A DNA stretch of 64,000 nucleotides from the NCBI GenBank assembly GCA_002440825.1, contig DJVH01000095.1:62001-126000 (forward strand), read 5' to 3'. The notes under the pieces were generated by a model. It saw only the letters and a list, made by a program, of their open reading frames with translations, was not told the DNA's origin and ran no database searches. A program made the translations under genes and the position numbers. This DNA comes from Bacteriovoracaceae bacterium UBA6261. Its GTDB lineage: Bacteria; Bdellovibrionota; Bacteriovoracia; Bacteriovoracales; Bacteriovoracaceae. Positions 33,609 through 44,100 of this stretch are shown one piece after another. Within the stretch, counting starts at the first letter, position 1; every line of letters starts with the position of its first letter.

Positions 33609-34421
33609 ATGAGCAAAAAAAAACGCGACATCCCTATTCCTGAAATTCCTATTATCGAAACGCATTTCCACCTGGACATGTTGAAGGCAATGTCGCGTGA
33701 AGAAATTGTCGATAAAACAAAAACGCACAATATCGAAAAGATGGTTACTATTTCGACATCGCCTGAAAACCTTGATGAAGTTATTTCCATTGCTGAAACT
33801 TTTCCGCAAATTTATTGCACGCAAGGGTTGCATCCACACGATGGGAAAGAATGGAATGAAGACGTAAAAAAACATGTAGTCAAAAATCTCACTGAGAAAA
33901 AGGAAAAAATCGTCGCTGTTGGTGAAATCGGACTCGACTATTATTATTCGAAGTCTCCAAGAGACGAACAGATAAAAGCCTTTGAAGAACAACTTCAGAT
34001 TGCCATTGATTTTGATTTGCCTGTCGTGATTCACACCCGCGATGCAGATGAAGACACCAAAGCTATTTTAAAAAATTTCAGTCCTCTCCTGAAACGAAAA
34101 GGGGTTGTCCATAGTTTTACTTCCGGGCTTGAACTTGCTCAGTTTGCATTGGATGAAGGTTTCTACCTGGGCTTTAACGGAATTATCACATTTAAAAATG
34201 CCGAAAATGTCCGCGATGCTTTGAGAATAACTCCAGTAGAAAGAATTCTGCTGGAAACTGATTCACCTTTTCTCACACCAGATCCTTATAGAGGCGTGGA
34301 GAATGCTCCTTATTATCTTCCCTTTGTTGCCGAGAAAATAGCTGAAGTGAAAAATGTTTCTCTCGAGACAGTTTTAAAACAGGCTTATAAAAACAGCGTT
34401 GATCTATTTCACTTCAAATAA
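33609..34421 (+). CDS. tatD: TatD-family metal-dependent DNase
   Basis: A 270-residue TIM-barrel hydrolase of the TatD/YcfH family. Metal ligands are visible in IIETHFHLDM (His-x-His), VGEIGLDYYY (Glu), VVIHTRDAD (His), GVVHSFTSG (His) and LLETDSPFL (Asp). Members are 3'-5' exonucleases linked to DNA repair or degradation. The N-terminal KKKRDIPIPEIP extension is short. Its stop codon directly abuts the stop of the convergent lipoprotein gene. Confidence 0.93.
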   Translation: MSKKKRDIPIPEIPIIETHFHLDMLKAMSREEIVDKTKTHNIEKMVTISTSPENLDEVISIAETFPQIYCTQGLHPHDGKEWNEDVKKHVVKNLTEKKEKIVAVGEIGLDYYYSKSPRDEQIKAFEEQLQIAIDFDLPVVIHTRDADEDTKAILKNFSPLLKRKGVVHSFTSGLELAQFALDEGFYLGFNGIITFKNAENVRDALRITPVERILLETDSPFLTPDPYRGVENAPYYLPFVAEKIAEVKNVSLETVLKQAYKNSVDLFHFK

Positions 34422-37400
34422 TTATTCGCCATCTGAGTAAACACCTGGCCATGTTGGAAGATTACCAAGCGTTTTTGCAGCTCCTGTCACATTCGTGCTT
34501 GAGGCATTTTCCAATGATCCGGAAGAAGCTGGACCTTTCACTGAACCTTGAATGATAGAAAGGAAATTATTCAGATCTCTCTGCCCTCTGAAATTCATAA
34601 AGAGCTGTTGGTTTTCTCTCGAGTAACTGTCCTGTTCTCCGCCTTTTGAACCCATGTCCTGAGAGACCAGATAGTAATTTTCTTTTTTCACAACCGGCGT
34701 ATTGTTATCCACACCAGTACAGATGAAAAATCCAGATGTAGCCACTTTAGCTATTTCCTGAGCTTTCATCGAATTGTTGAAAACGAAATTAAAAGCAGAT
34801 CGGGGACCTGCAAATAATTCAGGCGATAATCTGACTGCTGAACACTCTTCATAGCTTGTGAGTTCCACATTAAAGGTGCTCGTTTGCATGAACATGTAAG
34901 TTGAAGCGTTCACCACCGCAGTACTGCTTGTTGTATCTGATTTCGAGTGAGCTGAAGCGATGGCATAACTTCCTGTCGAATTGATTTTGAAGATATCAAA
35001 CAACTCAAATGACAAACCTACTGAGTTTGTCCATGACCATGTTTGAGTTTTTGAATTCGACTCTGCTTTTGCTACGCTAAAAGAGTTCCCAACGCTGAAA
35101 TTTGTCGTTGTACCCGAGGCGTATTTAATGGCACCGACTTTTTTCACAACAAGTTTTTTGTCCGTTTTGAAGAAACGGGATGGATCTTTTCTCACTGACA
35201 TTACACATGATTGAACCAGGCGTTGAGTGGTCATTTCATCAAGTGCGACAGTTTTATTTGTCACTGAAAGTCGTCTGAAGTAATCATTGAACCAGAACGA
35301 ACACATCTGCACTGCGAGATCTGTGTTTAATTTACCGGTCTTGGCAAAATGAGCAAGCACTGCTGATGAAACCGCGGGCTTCTGTTCTGCTTCATGATAG
35401 TAAGCTGGTTTTTTTGTCAACGTGAAGTACTTAAGCGGATTGGCCAGACCGTCTCTGATAAACAGAGACTCTTTTTCACTCGCAAGATTAATTTTCTGTA
35501 AATTCTGTGAGCGAAGAACTTTATCCATCGCCGCTGATGAATTGGAAAGCCCGTTTCCTAGTGTTGCCAACCGGTCAAAGAGATCACCTTTACCAAGTCC
35601 CAGATTGTCTTCAGCTCTCAGCATTTTCTGGCCGTCTTCATCCCGGTTTAAAACAATTGTGCCGACATAAGGAGTTGCTTCCAGACCGCTGTTTTTATCA
35701 ATTTCCACTCTGGCATTTTTATTTTTCGATTCTTTGATTGTATAAAGAGCAACAACAAGTCTTGAGCGTGTATTGAGCTTTTCGAAAGCAGAAACTTTAA
35801 AACTTACGTCAGTTTTTAAATCCCCACCAAAAGTTGTGACTTTCTTTTCACCTTTACTGATCACTGAATCAGCTTTGTCATTTTCATCCAGCGTGACAAC
35901 TGACCATTTCAAAAGATAATTTCCATCTCTTAATGGCTCATAACCACCGCGTCCGTAAGAAAGAGAGGAATGATTGACGACTTTTGCACTCAGGGCAAGA
36001 ATTCCATTTTTCACTATAGTCAGGTCAAGGTTCTTATTAATTTCGTACTTATAATTCACGACTGAGAAATTATAATTATCAATCATGATCTTTGCATTTT
36101 CAGAAGATGGATTGATATTGATTGAATTGAAATCTTCTACAAAGCGCTGATCGCGGCCGAAATTCGATCCTTCATCCCAGGGATTAATCACGACTTCAAT
36201 CTTTTTACTAAGATTGAACCCTTTGTGAGCAATTGAAACAGATTTTTTAATGAATCTCTCTTTTGCAAAAACTTTATGCCAGATGGAATCATCCCAGCTG
36301 ATACACCCTTCCTGGTTTGATTTTATAGCAACAGGAGCTTTTCCCGAGATTGTCTGCACAGTAAACTCTTCATCCCTGATCGGTCGCTTATCGATATTGC
36401 TTTTCACACAGGCTTTGATATTGAAATAGACTTGTCTGTCTGTTGTCGTTTCTGATCCGATTTTAAAAAATCTGATATCTAGTTTCTCAATTTCCAGACC
36501 AGGTTTAACTTTATTTTTTTTCGCATCCTGAGTTGAACCAGAGAACTGAACTTTTAAATCCGCAAACGTTTTACCTTTAGCTGGCACTGGAATTCCATCA
36601 ACCTTGACTGAAGGATTATTGGAAATCATATAAACACCTTCAAAAGGATCCAGACCGATATCATTTGAAGAAGCGCTTACCTTTACACCTAAAAAGATCT
36701 GACCTTTATTAGGCAGAGTATTAAGCGTGAAAGGAAACTCAGCAATGAGTGTATCCTGAGTAAAAGCGACGCTGTTTTCTGCCGCTGATGCAATCGGAAT
36801 AAGTGTTTCTTTGCCGTTTTCCATGACTGAATTATAAAGAATCATCTCTACATCAAAAGCGCCGGTGTTGATGGGATACTGAACATTTTGTTGAGCAGAA
36901 TTTTTCAAGACCAGTGAGAGCTTCGTTTGATACTTTAAAAGCATTTTCACGCCGCCGGCAGAGAACTCCTGCTCGACAACAGAAACGCGAGGAGCAATGG
37001 CCCATAATGGAGAGCGTGAAGTCTCTGCAAGAAATGCAGATGATCCTTCTTTTTCAGCTGAAAGAGCTGCTATAGCTTTTTTCTTGGGATCAACAACTGT
37101 TCCCGCTTCATCGCCATGGGCCCATGGATTAATAGCAAATTGTACATCTGCTGCACCTTTATGAAGTCCATTGGCTGCGATTGTGCGTGTGATTTTGATA
37201 TAATTTGATTGTGCGAGAAAATTAAATTCAACGGACTCATTCCAGTTCAAACATCCTTGCTCATCTGATTCGACAATTTGCTCTTCATCGCCACCGGAAA
37301 TTTTAAAAGACTGACCCAGAATAGCCTTAGATTGCATAATGTCTTTAAGGCAAGCTTTGAAATTATAGATGCGCTCTTTTGGTAAAGAATAAACGGCATC

Positions 37401-37559
37401 GACTTTAGAAATTTCACTGGACCCTTCAATGCTGTCGACATAAAAAGTAGCAATCTTTCCCGCATCAGCATTCTCGACTTTGTTTGAACACGCATTCAAA
37501 AAAGCGGCGATCAGAAGAAAAAATAATTGAGAGTAAACAGATTTTGGCTGTGATAACAT
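34422..37559 (-). CDS. Large lipoprotein with internal duplication and Ser/Thr-rich beta region
   Basis: A 1045-residue protein with a lipoprotein signal (LIAAFLNAC, lipidated Cys24). Two related segments occur at about residues 55-155 and 375-468: each has an F-x-A-C-x-K start, an E/QGC-x-x-W acceptor-like centre, an IK-x-x-x-(S/T)IA segment and a closing INPWxxG, so a domain was duplicated. Residues about 820-900 are long alternating Ser/Thr and hydrophobic stretches (SVGNSFSVAKAESNS, then SWTNSVGLSFELF), the pattern of amphipathic beta hairpins in pore-forming toxins. The tail is Ser/Gly-rich. No family name can be given. It is a monocistronic gene, convergent and abutting tatD. Confidence 0.82.
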   Translation of the reverse strand: MLSQPKSVYSQLFFLLIAAFLNACSNKVENADAGKIATFYVDSIEGSSEISKVDAVYSLPKERIYNFKACLKDIMQSKAILGQSFKISGGDEEQIVESDEQGCLNWNESVEFNFLAQSNYIKITRTIAANGLHKGAADVQFAINPWAHGDEAGTVVDPKKKAIAALSAEKEGSSAFLAETSRSPLWAIAPRVSVVEQEFSAGGVKMLLKYQTKLSLVLKNSAQQNVQYPINTGAFDVEMILYNSVMENGKETLIPIASAAENSVAFTQDTLIAEFPFTLNTLPNKGQIFLGVKVSASSNDIGLDPFEGVYMISNNPSVKVDGIPVPAKGKTFADLKVQFSGSTQDAKKNKVKPGLEIEKLDIRFFKIGSETTTDRQVYFNIKACVKSNIDKRPIRDEEFTVQTISGKAPVAIKSNQEGCISWDDSIWHKVFAKERFIKKSVSIAHKGFNLSKKIEVVINPWDEGSNFGRDQRFVEDFNSININPSSENAKIMIDNYNFSVVNYKYEINKNLDLTIVKNGILALSAKVVNHSSLSYGRGGYEPLRDGNYLLKWSVVTLDENDKADSVISKGEKKVTTFGGDLKTDVSFKVSAFEKLNTRSRLVVALYTIKESKNKNARVEIDKNSGLEATPYVGTIVLNRDEDGQKMLRAEDNLGLGKGDLFDRLATLGNGLSNSSAAMDKVLRSQNLQKINLASEKESLFIRDGLANPLKYFTLTKKPAYYHEAEQKPAVSSAVLAHFAKTGKLNTDLAVQMCSFWFNDYFRRLSVTNKTVALDEMTTQRLVQSCVMSVRKDPSRFFKTDKKLVVKKVGAIKYASGTTTNFSVGNSFSVAKAESNSKTQTWSWTNSVGLSFELFDIFKINSTGSYAIASAHSKSDTTSSTAVVNASTYMFMQTSTFNVELTSYEECSAVRLSPELFAGPRSAFNFVFNNSMKAQEIAKVATSGFFICTGVDNNTPVVKKENYYLVSQDMGSKGGEQDSYSRENQQLFMNFRGQRDLNNFLSIIQGSVKGPASSGSLENASSTNVTGAAKTLGNLPTWPGVYSDGE

Positions 37560-37665
37560 TTCAATTTCCCGCGAAAATAAAAGTTTTATCTGTTCATAAG
37601 CAAAACTTATGCCCTGGACTTATCTCTTTAATTTCCGTCGGTATTTATTTCAGGTATGACTAAAT

Positions 37666-37694
37666 TTTAGACGGCCGGAATGAGGCCGTCTAAA
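37666..37694 (-). terminator. Terminator-like hairpin after the barrel gene
   Basis: TTTAGACGGCC at 37666-37676 pairs perfectly with GGCCGTCTAAA at 37684-37694, an 11-bp stem with a seven-base loop. Read in the minus direction it is followed by a moderately T-rich tract, so it probably ends the gene at 37717. Confidence 0.65.
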
Positions 37695-37716
37695 TCTTAA
37701 ACAGGTTGGAAAAATT

Positions 37717-38808
37717 CTAGAAAATATTATCAATATTGAGATTCACGAAATACGTTTTGTCTGCGCTTTGGAATGGATTGGTCTGAATCAGTTTTGAGTC
37801 AGCATAAACAAAACTTACTCTGTAGCGGTTGCTGTCGTAAGCAATCCCATAGCGATAACCATCTCTGTTCGTTCTTCCATAAGTTGTATCTGAATAAGCT
37901 GCCACCATGGCGTCGGCTTCAACATGGTAATGTTCAACAATTGGACGAAGAATGTTTTTAGAAGCGAGAACAAGCCCCGGGCTCAAGGAGAAAAAATAGC
38001 CTTGATTTTGTTTCTTGGGAGCAGAATCGTTCTTGATGAAGCTGGCAAGAAAACCAAAAACGGCAGTTTCTCCCTTGTATTCAGAACCGAGAGTGATTTC
38101 ATTTCCTTCATATTTATAGACAAAAACTTTTGAACCTGCGGTCGGGCTGGCAACAGTGTTTCCTCTATTGATCGACTCGGTAGCCGCTGAGGAAGATAGT
38201 TTATCAAAACCAAAATGCGATATACTTAGAGATGTTGAAAATGTGCTCGTCCAGTTTGATTTAAAAAAAGCCGTTCCAGAATAAAGAGAAGCACTGGATT
38301 CCAATTCGGAAGATGTTGTCGCCAATCCTGAACTCGCCGGCACTGCTCCCTGCGCACGAATTTCAAAAAGATGATTTTGAAATCTGAAAGGAAGCAGAAA
38401 TCCAATTCCCGGAAAAGCTTTCGTATAACCTGCTATTGCGGGAAGAAATTCTTTTTGATAAAGCACCCCCGCCTTAAGGGAAAGGTCGTACCCCAATTTT
38501 TTTTCCACAGAAGCTTCTTTTAAATAAATTGAATTCGTCAGTGGACTGAGAGGATCTCGCGACGTTTGCTGCCCGCTGATAAAGCTTGCGACCGGAGTCA
38601 GGCGCAACTGGAGATCTGCATCTACGCCGTAAAGAAAATCTCCTTCAATGAAGGTCGCCGCTCCTCTTGAAAGAAGCGTTTCCTCTTTAATATTAAATCC
38701 CGAAATCCCCAGATTGATCTGGTGTTTTGAAAAACCTTTAGGGAAAATGTCTTCTGCATGCAAAGGGGATGCGAAAAGAAGAAAAAAGATCGCAGTAAAT
38801 TTATTCAT
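37717..38808 (-). CDS. Predicted outer-membrane beta-barrel protein
   Basis: About 363 residues from ATG 38808: a signal peptide (MNKFTAIFFLLFASPLHA) followed by many short amphipathic beta strands rich in Tyr, Ser, Gly and Phe, and a terminal Phe (YFVNLNIDNIF), the signature recognised by the BAM machinery. There are no Cys and no long helices. This fits a barrel of roughly 14-18 strands, perhaps a porin-like or transport protein, but no family is recognised. GTG 38820 is an alternative start; ATG 38808 gives the cleaner signal peptide. Confidence 0.78.
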   Translation of the reverse strand: MNKFTAIFFLLFASPLHAEDIFPKGFSKHQINLGISGFNIKEETLLSRGAATFIEGDFLYGVDADLQLRLTPVASFISGQQTSRDPLSPLTNSIYLKEASVEKKLGYDLSLKAGVLYQKEFLPAIAGYTKAFPGIGFLLPFRFQNHLFEIRAQGAVPASSGLATTSSELESSASLYSGTAFFKSNWTSTFSTSLSISHFGFDKLSSSAATESINRGNTVASPTAGSKVFVYKYEGNEITLGSEYKGETAVFGFLASFIKNDSAPKKQNQGYFFSLSPGLVLASKNILRPIVEHYHVEADAMVAAYSDTTYGRTNRDGYRYGIAYDSNRYRVSFVYADSKLIQTNPFQSADKTYFVNLNIDNIF

Positions 38809-38837
38809 TGTATTTCTCACGCTGGAATTAATGCATT

Positions 38838-39452
38838 TTATTCTACGTTAGCTGAATGCATTTGTTCAATCTCTTTGCACGTAAGGATTGAGCGTGAAGC
38901 AGATCCGTTTAGGAGATAAAGCCTGCGCATTTTCTGAGGAATACTTTTATAGGAACAGGTATCAATTTCCCAATTTTTGATCGTGGATATCAAGCTGGCA
39001 CCTTTGATTTTATCAGCTTTAATTTCCCAGGCATCCATCATCAATTTGTTTCCATTAATAGACGATTGAAGATAGAGTTCCATATTTTTCTTTACAGCGG
39101 CAGGGAGCTCCCCTGGAATGACAATGGCCTTTAACTCCTTTAGCCCTGTCTTGCAGGTATTTTGAATCTCCACGGGATTTCCGGTTCGAGTGGCATCTCC
39201 ACAAGTCACGATGGCCCTGCAAACCCTGTAATCAAATTCCAAAAACAACTTTTTTTGTTCTTCGAAATTCAATGTGCTTTTGCTAAGAACTTCGCGCTTA
39301 AGCTCTGGCGCCATCCATTCTTTCCACCGTCCGCGCCATTTCCCCAGTGACAAGGACATTATTGCCAAAGGAACAATGACGAAACTGGCCTTAATTCGGA
39401 TGAGTTGACGATGAAACTGTCTTTTGAACTGTTTGTTAAATTCGCTTTCCAT
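38838..39452 (-). CDS. Hypothetical protein with N-terminal membrane anchor
   Basis: About 204 residues from ATG 39452. A basic N-terminus (NKQFKRQFHRQLIRIKA) precedes one hydrophobic helix (SFVIVPLAIMSLSLG), so it is probably anchored in the inner membrane with the rest outside. The mature part has six Cys spread over its length (CRAIVTCGDATRTG, NTCKTG, DTCSYK, LTCKEIE), suggesting several disulphides in the periplasm. The frame continues to 39488, but that would intrude on the ppa promoter. No family recognised. Confidence 0.65.
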   Translation of the reverse strand: MESEFNKQFKRQFHRQLIRIKASFVIVPLAIMSLSLGKWRGRWKEWMAPELKREVLSKSTLNFEEQKKLFLEFDYRVCRAIVTCGDATRTGNPVEIQNTCKTGLKELKAIVIPGELPAAVKKNMELYLQSSINGNKLMMDAWEIKADKIKGASLISTIKNWEIDTCSYKSIPQKMRRLYLLNGSASRSILTCKEIEQMHSANVE

Positions 39453-39510
39453 GGATTTTCTAAGTATAACATGATATATTTGACGCACAATTTTTAAGAT
39501 GAGGTACCCA

Positions 39511-40122
39511 ATGTCTAAAAAGAATTTTATGGTTAGCCGTCCTCACCCATGGCACGGAATCAACGTAGGCGCTGAAGCTCCTAAGGTAGTCAAAGCATAT
39601 ATCGAAATTATCGCGAATGACGTGATTAAATATGAAATCGATAAAGAAACAGGATTTGTGATGGTTGATAGACCACAAAAATTCTCTTCTCTGCCACCGG
39701 TTCTTTACGGACTTATTCCACAAACATACTCAGCAGAAAAAACAGCTGCATTCTCAAAGATGGCGACTAATGGCGACGGTGATCCGCATGATATTTGCGT
39801 TCTTTCAGAACTTCCTATTCACCGTGCAGATATCATCATGGACGTAAGAGTTATCGGCGGTATCCGCTTGATCGATTCTGGTGAAGTTGATGATAAAATC
39901 ATTGCTGTTCTTAACGGCGATCCATTCTACAAAGGTGTAAATGATATTTCTCAAATTTCACCAGTGATTATTGATCGTATGAGACATTATTTCCTTTCAT
40001 ACAAAACAATTCCAGGTGAACCTATTAAAATGCAGATTGAAACTGTCTACGGTGCTGAAGAGGCCTACAAAGTTGTCCAAGCTGGTATCGAAGATTACAA
40101 CAACCATTTCAAAAACGCTTAA
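39511..40122 (+). CDS. ppa: Inorganic pyrophosphatase, family I
   Basis: A 203-residue cytoplasmic enzyme hydrolysing pyrophosphate to phosphate, driving biosynthetic reactions. The signature GDGDPHDICVL holds the metal-binding Asp residues, and DKIIAVLNGDP and a later YKTIPGE segment match family I. ATG 39511 has GATGAGG seven bases upstream; an ATG at 39499 overlaps that ribosome site and is rejected. Soluble, essential housekeeping gene with its own transcript. Confidence 0.93.
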   Translation: MSKKNFMVSRPHPWHGINVGAEAPKVVKAYIEIIANDVIKYEIDKETGFVMVDRPQKFSSLPPVLYGLIPQTYSAEKTAAFSKMATNGDGDPHDICVLSELPIHRADIIMDVRVIGGIRLIDSGEVDDKIIAVLNGDPFYKGVNDISQISPVIIDRMRHYFLSYKTIPGEPIKMQIETVYGAEEAYKVVQAGIEDYNNHFKNA

Positions 40123-40215
40123 TTAATAAGTGGAAGCTTTGGAGAAATACTCTTCAAGGCTTCCACGCTTTCAAACCATAGTTGCTTTTGGCCCGATCAC
40201 GAAATACCTTTTAAA

Positions 40216-41025
40216 TTACCATCGAAATTGCAGGCGAATAAAAAAAGTACCCACTCCTCCCCCAAGGGCGGTCGCTTCGGCATCGCGAATATCTACTGTA
40301 TGGGCTTCCGTATGGCGGGCATCGTAGGCATACTCTTTTAATAAGGCCACGGCTACAGCAGTTGCAAACCCTATCAGCGCTGCTTGATTTTTACTGACCT
40401 TTAATCCGTAATAAGAAAATAAAGTAGCTGCAGCTGCAATTAAACTCCCCGCCGTTGCATGCAGAAACTTATCCTGTTCTCCGGCATAGATTTGTTTTGC
40501 AAGCAGTCCCGATACCAGAGTTGAGGCGGCCACGGCTACGGCAACTTCCGCAGCATCTTTCATTGTCAGCTTATGAGGATCAATGGACTCTGCTTTTGCC
40601 TGAGACCGGAGCTCGTTAATCTGCAGGTCTTTGAGTTTGTCTTCTCTGTCAGTCGTGACAACAAACTGAACAGTTCCTGTTTCATCGTTTTCCAGAGCTC
40701 GTTCACATTCAAATGAACTGATCTTATAAAGTCCCTGATAACTGACTGTGAGTTTTTTATTCATATCTCTTGTAAGAGATCTTGGAGCACAAGCTTCTTC
40801 AAAGAGCTCGTGAGCCTCTTCGGTCGAGCGAGGAAGAGCTTCTGACGTCGAAATCAAATTTCCTTCAGTCACTCGGAGAATATGGGATATCTTGAACATT
40901 TGATCATTGTATTCGAAATTAAAATCCCTTGCTTCAATGATTCGCTCTCCTGTATCGGCAAAGCTAAGAGCAAGTGGATTTAAAATCATGATTGTGGCGA
41001 TAAAAAGTGACAATGTTTTTTTCAT
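40216..41025 (-). CDS. Exported YfiM/DUF2279-like membrane protein
   Basis: A 269-residue protein with a signal peptide (MKKTLSLFIATIMILNPLALSFA). The first 150 mature residues are polar. The C-terminal part (about 180-269) resembles the YfiM/DUF2279 group: EQDKFLHATAGSLIAAAATLFSYYG, then a second hydrophobic helix with LKEYAYDARHTEAHTVDIRDAEATALGGGVG. The conserved DK-x-x-H, E and D-x-x-DA-x-A pattern is complete. Its role is unknown; location in the envelope is expected. Confidence 0.72.
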   Translation of the reverse strand: MKKTLSLFIATIMILNPLALSFADTGERIIEARDFNFEYNDQMFKISHILRVTEGNLISTSEALPRSTEEAHELFEEACAPRSLTRDMNKKLTVSYQGLYKISSFECERALENDETGTVQFVVTTDREDKLKDLQINELRSQAKAESIDPHKLTMKDAAEVAVAVAASTLVSGLLAKQIYAGEQDKFLHATAGSLIAAAATLFSYYGLKVSKNQAALIGFATAVAVALLKEYAYDARHTEAHTVDIRDAEATALGGGVGTFFIRLQFRW

Positions 41026-41134
41026 GAGGCCCTCTTTGTATTGGAGTTCAGAAGAAGGCGGGATTTTGCATTGAAAAAAATTAAATGAATAAGATAAAAA
41101 TGCTATGTTCTTCCATAGAAAAAACGAATAAAAA

Positions 41135-41158
41135 AAAGGGCCATTTGCATGGCCCTTT
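41135..41158 (-). terminator. Rho-independent terminator of subtilase gene
   Basis: AAAGGGCCAT and ATGGCCCTTT form a perfect 10-bp stem with a four-base loop. Read in the minus direction, the stem is followed by a run of T (the A-run at 41131-41137). It follows the stop at 41182. Confidence 0.92.
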
Positions 41159-41181
41159 CTTATTTCAACTTTTTATCAGAA

Positions 41182-44100
41182 TTACTTCTGGAATTTCTCA
41201 ACAAGAATTTGCGATTGCTTATCCTTTGTTTGAGTGTTCACTGCTGTTGCATTGTTCGGGTAAAGAACAAGCAATCTTGAAGATCCAGCTCCGCGCTTAA
41301 GCGCAAGAGTTTCCTGGTCATTCGCCTTAACCGTGACAGCTTCAGGCATATCGTAGAAAGCAAAAGCATTTTCAGCAATATTGATTTTTTGCCATTTCTC
41401 GCCATGGTTAGCAAGGAAGTCATCATCTGCGTCCGCTTCAAGGTTTGTCACCGCAAGCTTAATTCCGATGTTTCCTTTTTTATCAGTAGCAATTTTTGTG
41501 ATGTCTGTTTCAATCACTGCGACATCAGAGTGATCGTAAAACTTCATTTCACCTGCATCAAGAAGAGCTTCTTTGTAGTCTTCTTTGGTGGTTGGATCAA
41601 GTTCGAAATTCTTTCTTAGTTCGCGGGCCATATTTGCATCAAGAAGGATTGAAGCGAAAACATCTGCTGTAATACCAGAGATGTAGTTTGCTTTAATTCC
41701 AAGAAGCTCAAGGTCAGCAACACCATCAGCATCAGAGTCGATCTGAAGAGAAATGTCACACGGCTGCCACATAGTTAACGAATCAAAAAGTTTCACGCCT
41801 ACCTGAAGAACTTTTTTCATTGCGCCTTCCACTTCCTTATCCACAATGCGGATACCGGCTGCTTCAAGGTCACATGTGTTTCCTTTAGAAAGATTCATTG
41901 GTGGAGCAATGACTTTTCTTTCGTCTGTACCAAGAAGGTTGAACACAAGAGCGTCTCCATCATTAGCACCTTTATTTGTCAGCTTCAGGTTGACCTGAGC
42001 GCCAAGTTTATCCACTTCAGAATTTGTCATAGTGACAAAATCACTCGCTATGATGTCCGTAACTTTGTTAACAACAGCAAGGAACGGAAGATTTATGTTT
42101 TCAGCACCGTCTTGTGATCTCATGATAACGAAACCGTCAGTTTCAATGCTCGATTTTTCTTCAGTTGCTCTTAGAAGAGTGAAGCTTACAGTGATTTTTA
42201 CAGAGCTGTTTGCTTTTACTTTAAATGAACCAGGAAGGCTCACTTTAACATTTTTACCTGCAAGTGATCTTGTTGTGAAAATCATATCTTTGTCAGAAGT
42301 GTTTTTCACTGTCACTGTTTTCGCTACAGTTTTGTTGTTTGAAACAGAAACTTCACCAAGAGAAAGAGTCGCAGGCATTGCAAGCGCTTTCGATTTGAAA
42401 GCTTGCTCAACCTGAACGCGACCAGCACCTTGAAGTGAAACTGGAACGTGAACATTTCCTTTCATCATAATTTTAGAGCTGTTTAAAACTTTCGCTTTAA
42501 GTTCAGCCACTGACAGAGTCGGGAAAGCTTGTCTTAGAAGAGTCATAACACCGGCAATGTGTGGACCAGACATTGATGTTCCTGAGAATTGAACACTCTC
42601 AGAACCAGAACCCATTGCAGCTGAAATGACGTTCGCTCCTGGTCCAGCAATCTCTGGTTTAATCAGAGAGTCGATTGAACGCGGACCACGTGAAGAGAAG
42701 TCTGTAATTGTATCAATTAAATCATCACGAGTAATAATTTTGCCTGGAGAGAAATTGAATTCTACTGCTGTTCCAGCTTTAAGAGCTTCTTTGATCTCGA
42801 GACCAACAGCTTTGTTGACCATGATCGCAGGAATATCAAAATGCTTGTCACCACCCATCTGGATCGGATTTCCCTCCTGATTATTGGCAACGACAACACC
42901 TGTTGCACCAAGTTTTACTGCAACAGCTAGTTTATCTACGAAAGAAATAGCACCGCGATCGATAAGAGCAATGTGCCCTTTAACTGCAACCTGAATATCT
43001 TCAGCGATAGGATCAGCTCCGTTTCCGATATAAACCAGAGACCCGCTTACTTTACTTTCAGCAGCTGGAGTACCGATTGTCCCTTCGATGGATTCAAGAA
43101 GTTGTTCTTTTCCTGCCATTTTCAATTCCACAGCAGGGATAGCGATGTTTTGCGGCATATCGTCGATACCTGCTGCAACAGAGATGGCATCATCAGCAGT
43201 TGAAGGTGCACCAACGATGTATGGATTATCTCCAGAGTTACCAGCTGAAGCGACAACAACAGTACCTGCTCTGGTCAGGTTTTTTACAGCTTCAGTGTAA
43301 AGAATTTTAGGTTTACCGTAACCGCCGCCAAGGGAGAGGTTAACGACATCAAGACGATCCTGTGGATCTAAATTCTCGCTTGGGTCAGCTGCAAATTCCA
43401 GCGCCTGAATAACTGCGATATCAGAAGTCGAACCTTCTTTACCGAAAACTTTTAAGGCGTAAAGTTTTGCATCAGGAGCAACACCTGAATAGGATTTTTT
43501 GCCGTCGCCGATACCAGAAACAGTTCCTGCTACGTGAGAGCCGTGTCCACCTTCATCAAGAGGGTTGGCATCTCTTTTAGGAATTGTTTTTTCAATATCA
43601 GATGAACCTGAAGAGTATTCAGTTCCTACGAAGTCTACGCCGCCAACAACTTTATCATTAGGGAAAAGTTCCTTTGGTGCGTCTGCTGTTGGATCAACAG
43701 ATTCGTAAACTTCTTTTTTGCCGGAACCACCGAGCATTAAGTGAGTGTAATCGATACCTGTATCGATAATCCCGACTCTCATGCCTTGTCCGGAAATACC
43801 TGCTTTGTGAACTTTATCTGCGCCAATAAATGTCACTGTGTTGTGAGCATTTAAATCGGTGTTCGCCAGAACTCCGCCAAGCTCAGAAAGTTTTTTCTCA
43901 ACAGAAGAAACTTTAGGTCTGTCGAAATTTGTATTTTCAATCACGCGGCTTACGCCTTCGATTTTTGAAATTTGATCTGCAAGCTCAGAAGGAGCAACAA
44001 AAGCAACAGCGTTCAATACGAGTTTGTATGAAGCAATGACTCTGATGTCCGGAGATAAAGCCTGAAGTCTTGAGATCACATCTTCTTGTTCAAGAAGAAC

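Noticed and set aside
33585..34034. 149-codon frame antisense to tatD
   Set aside because: Phe/Arg-rich shadow composition; tatD motifs are complete on the other strand.
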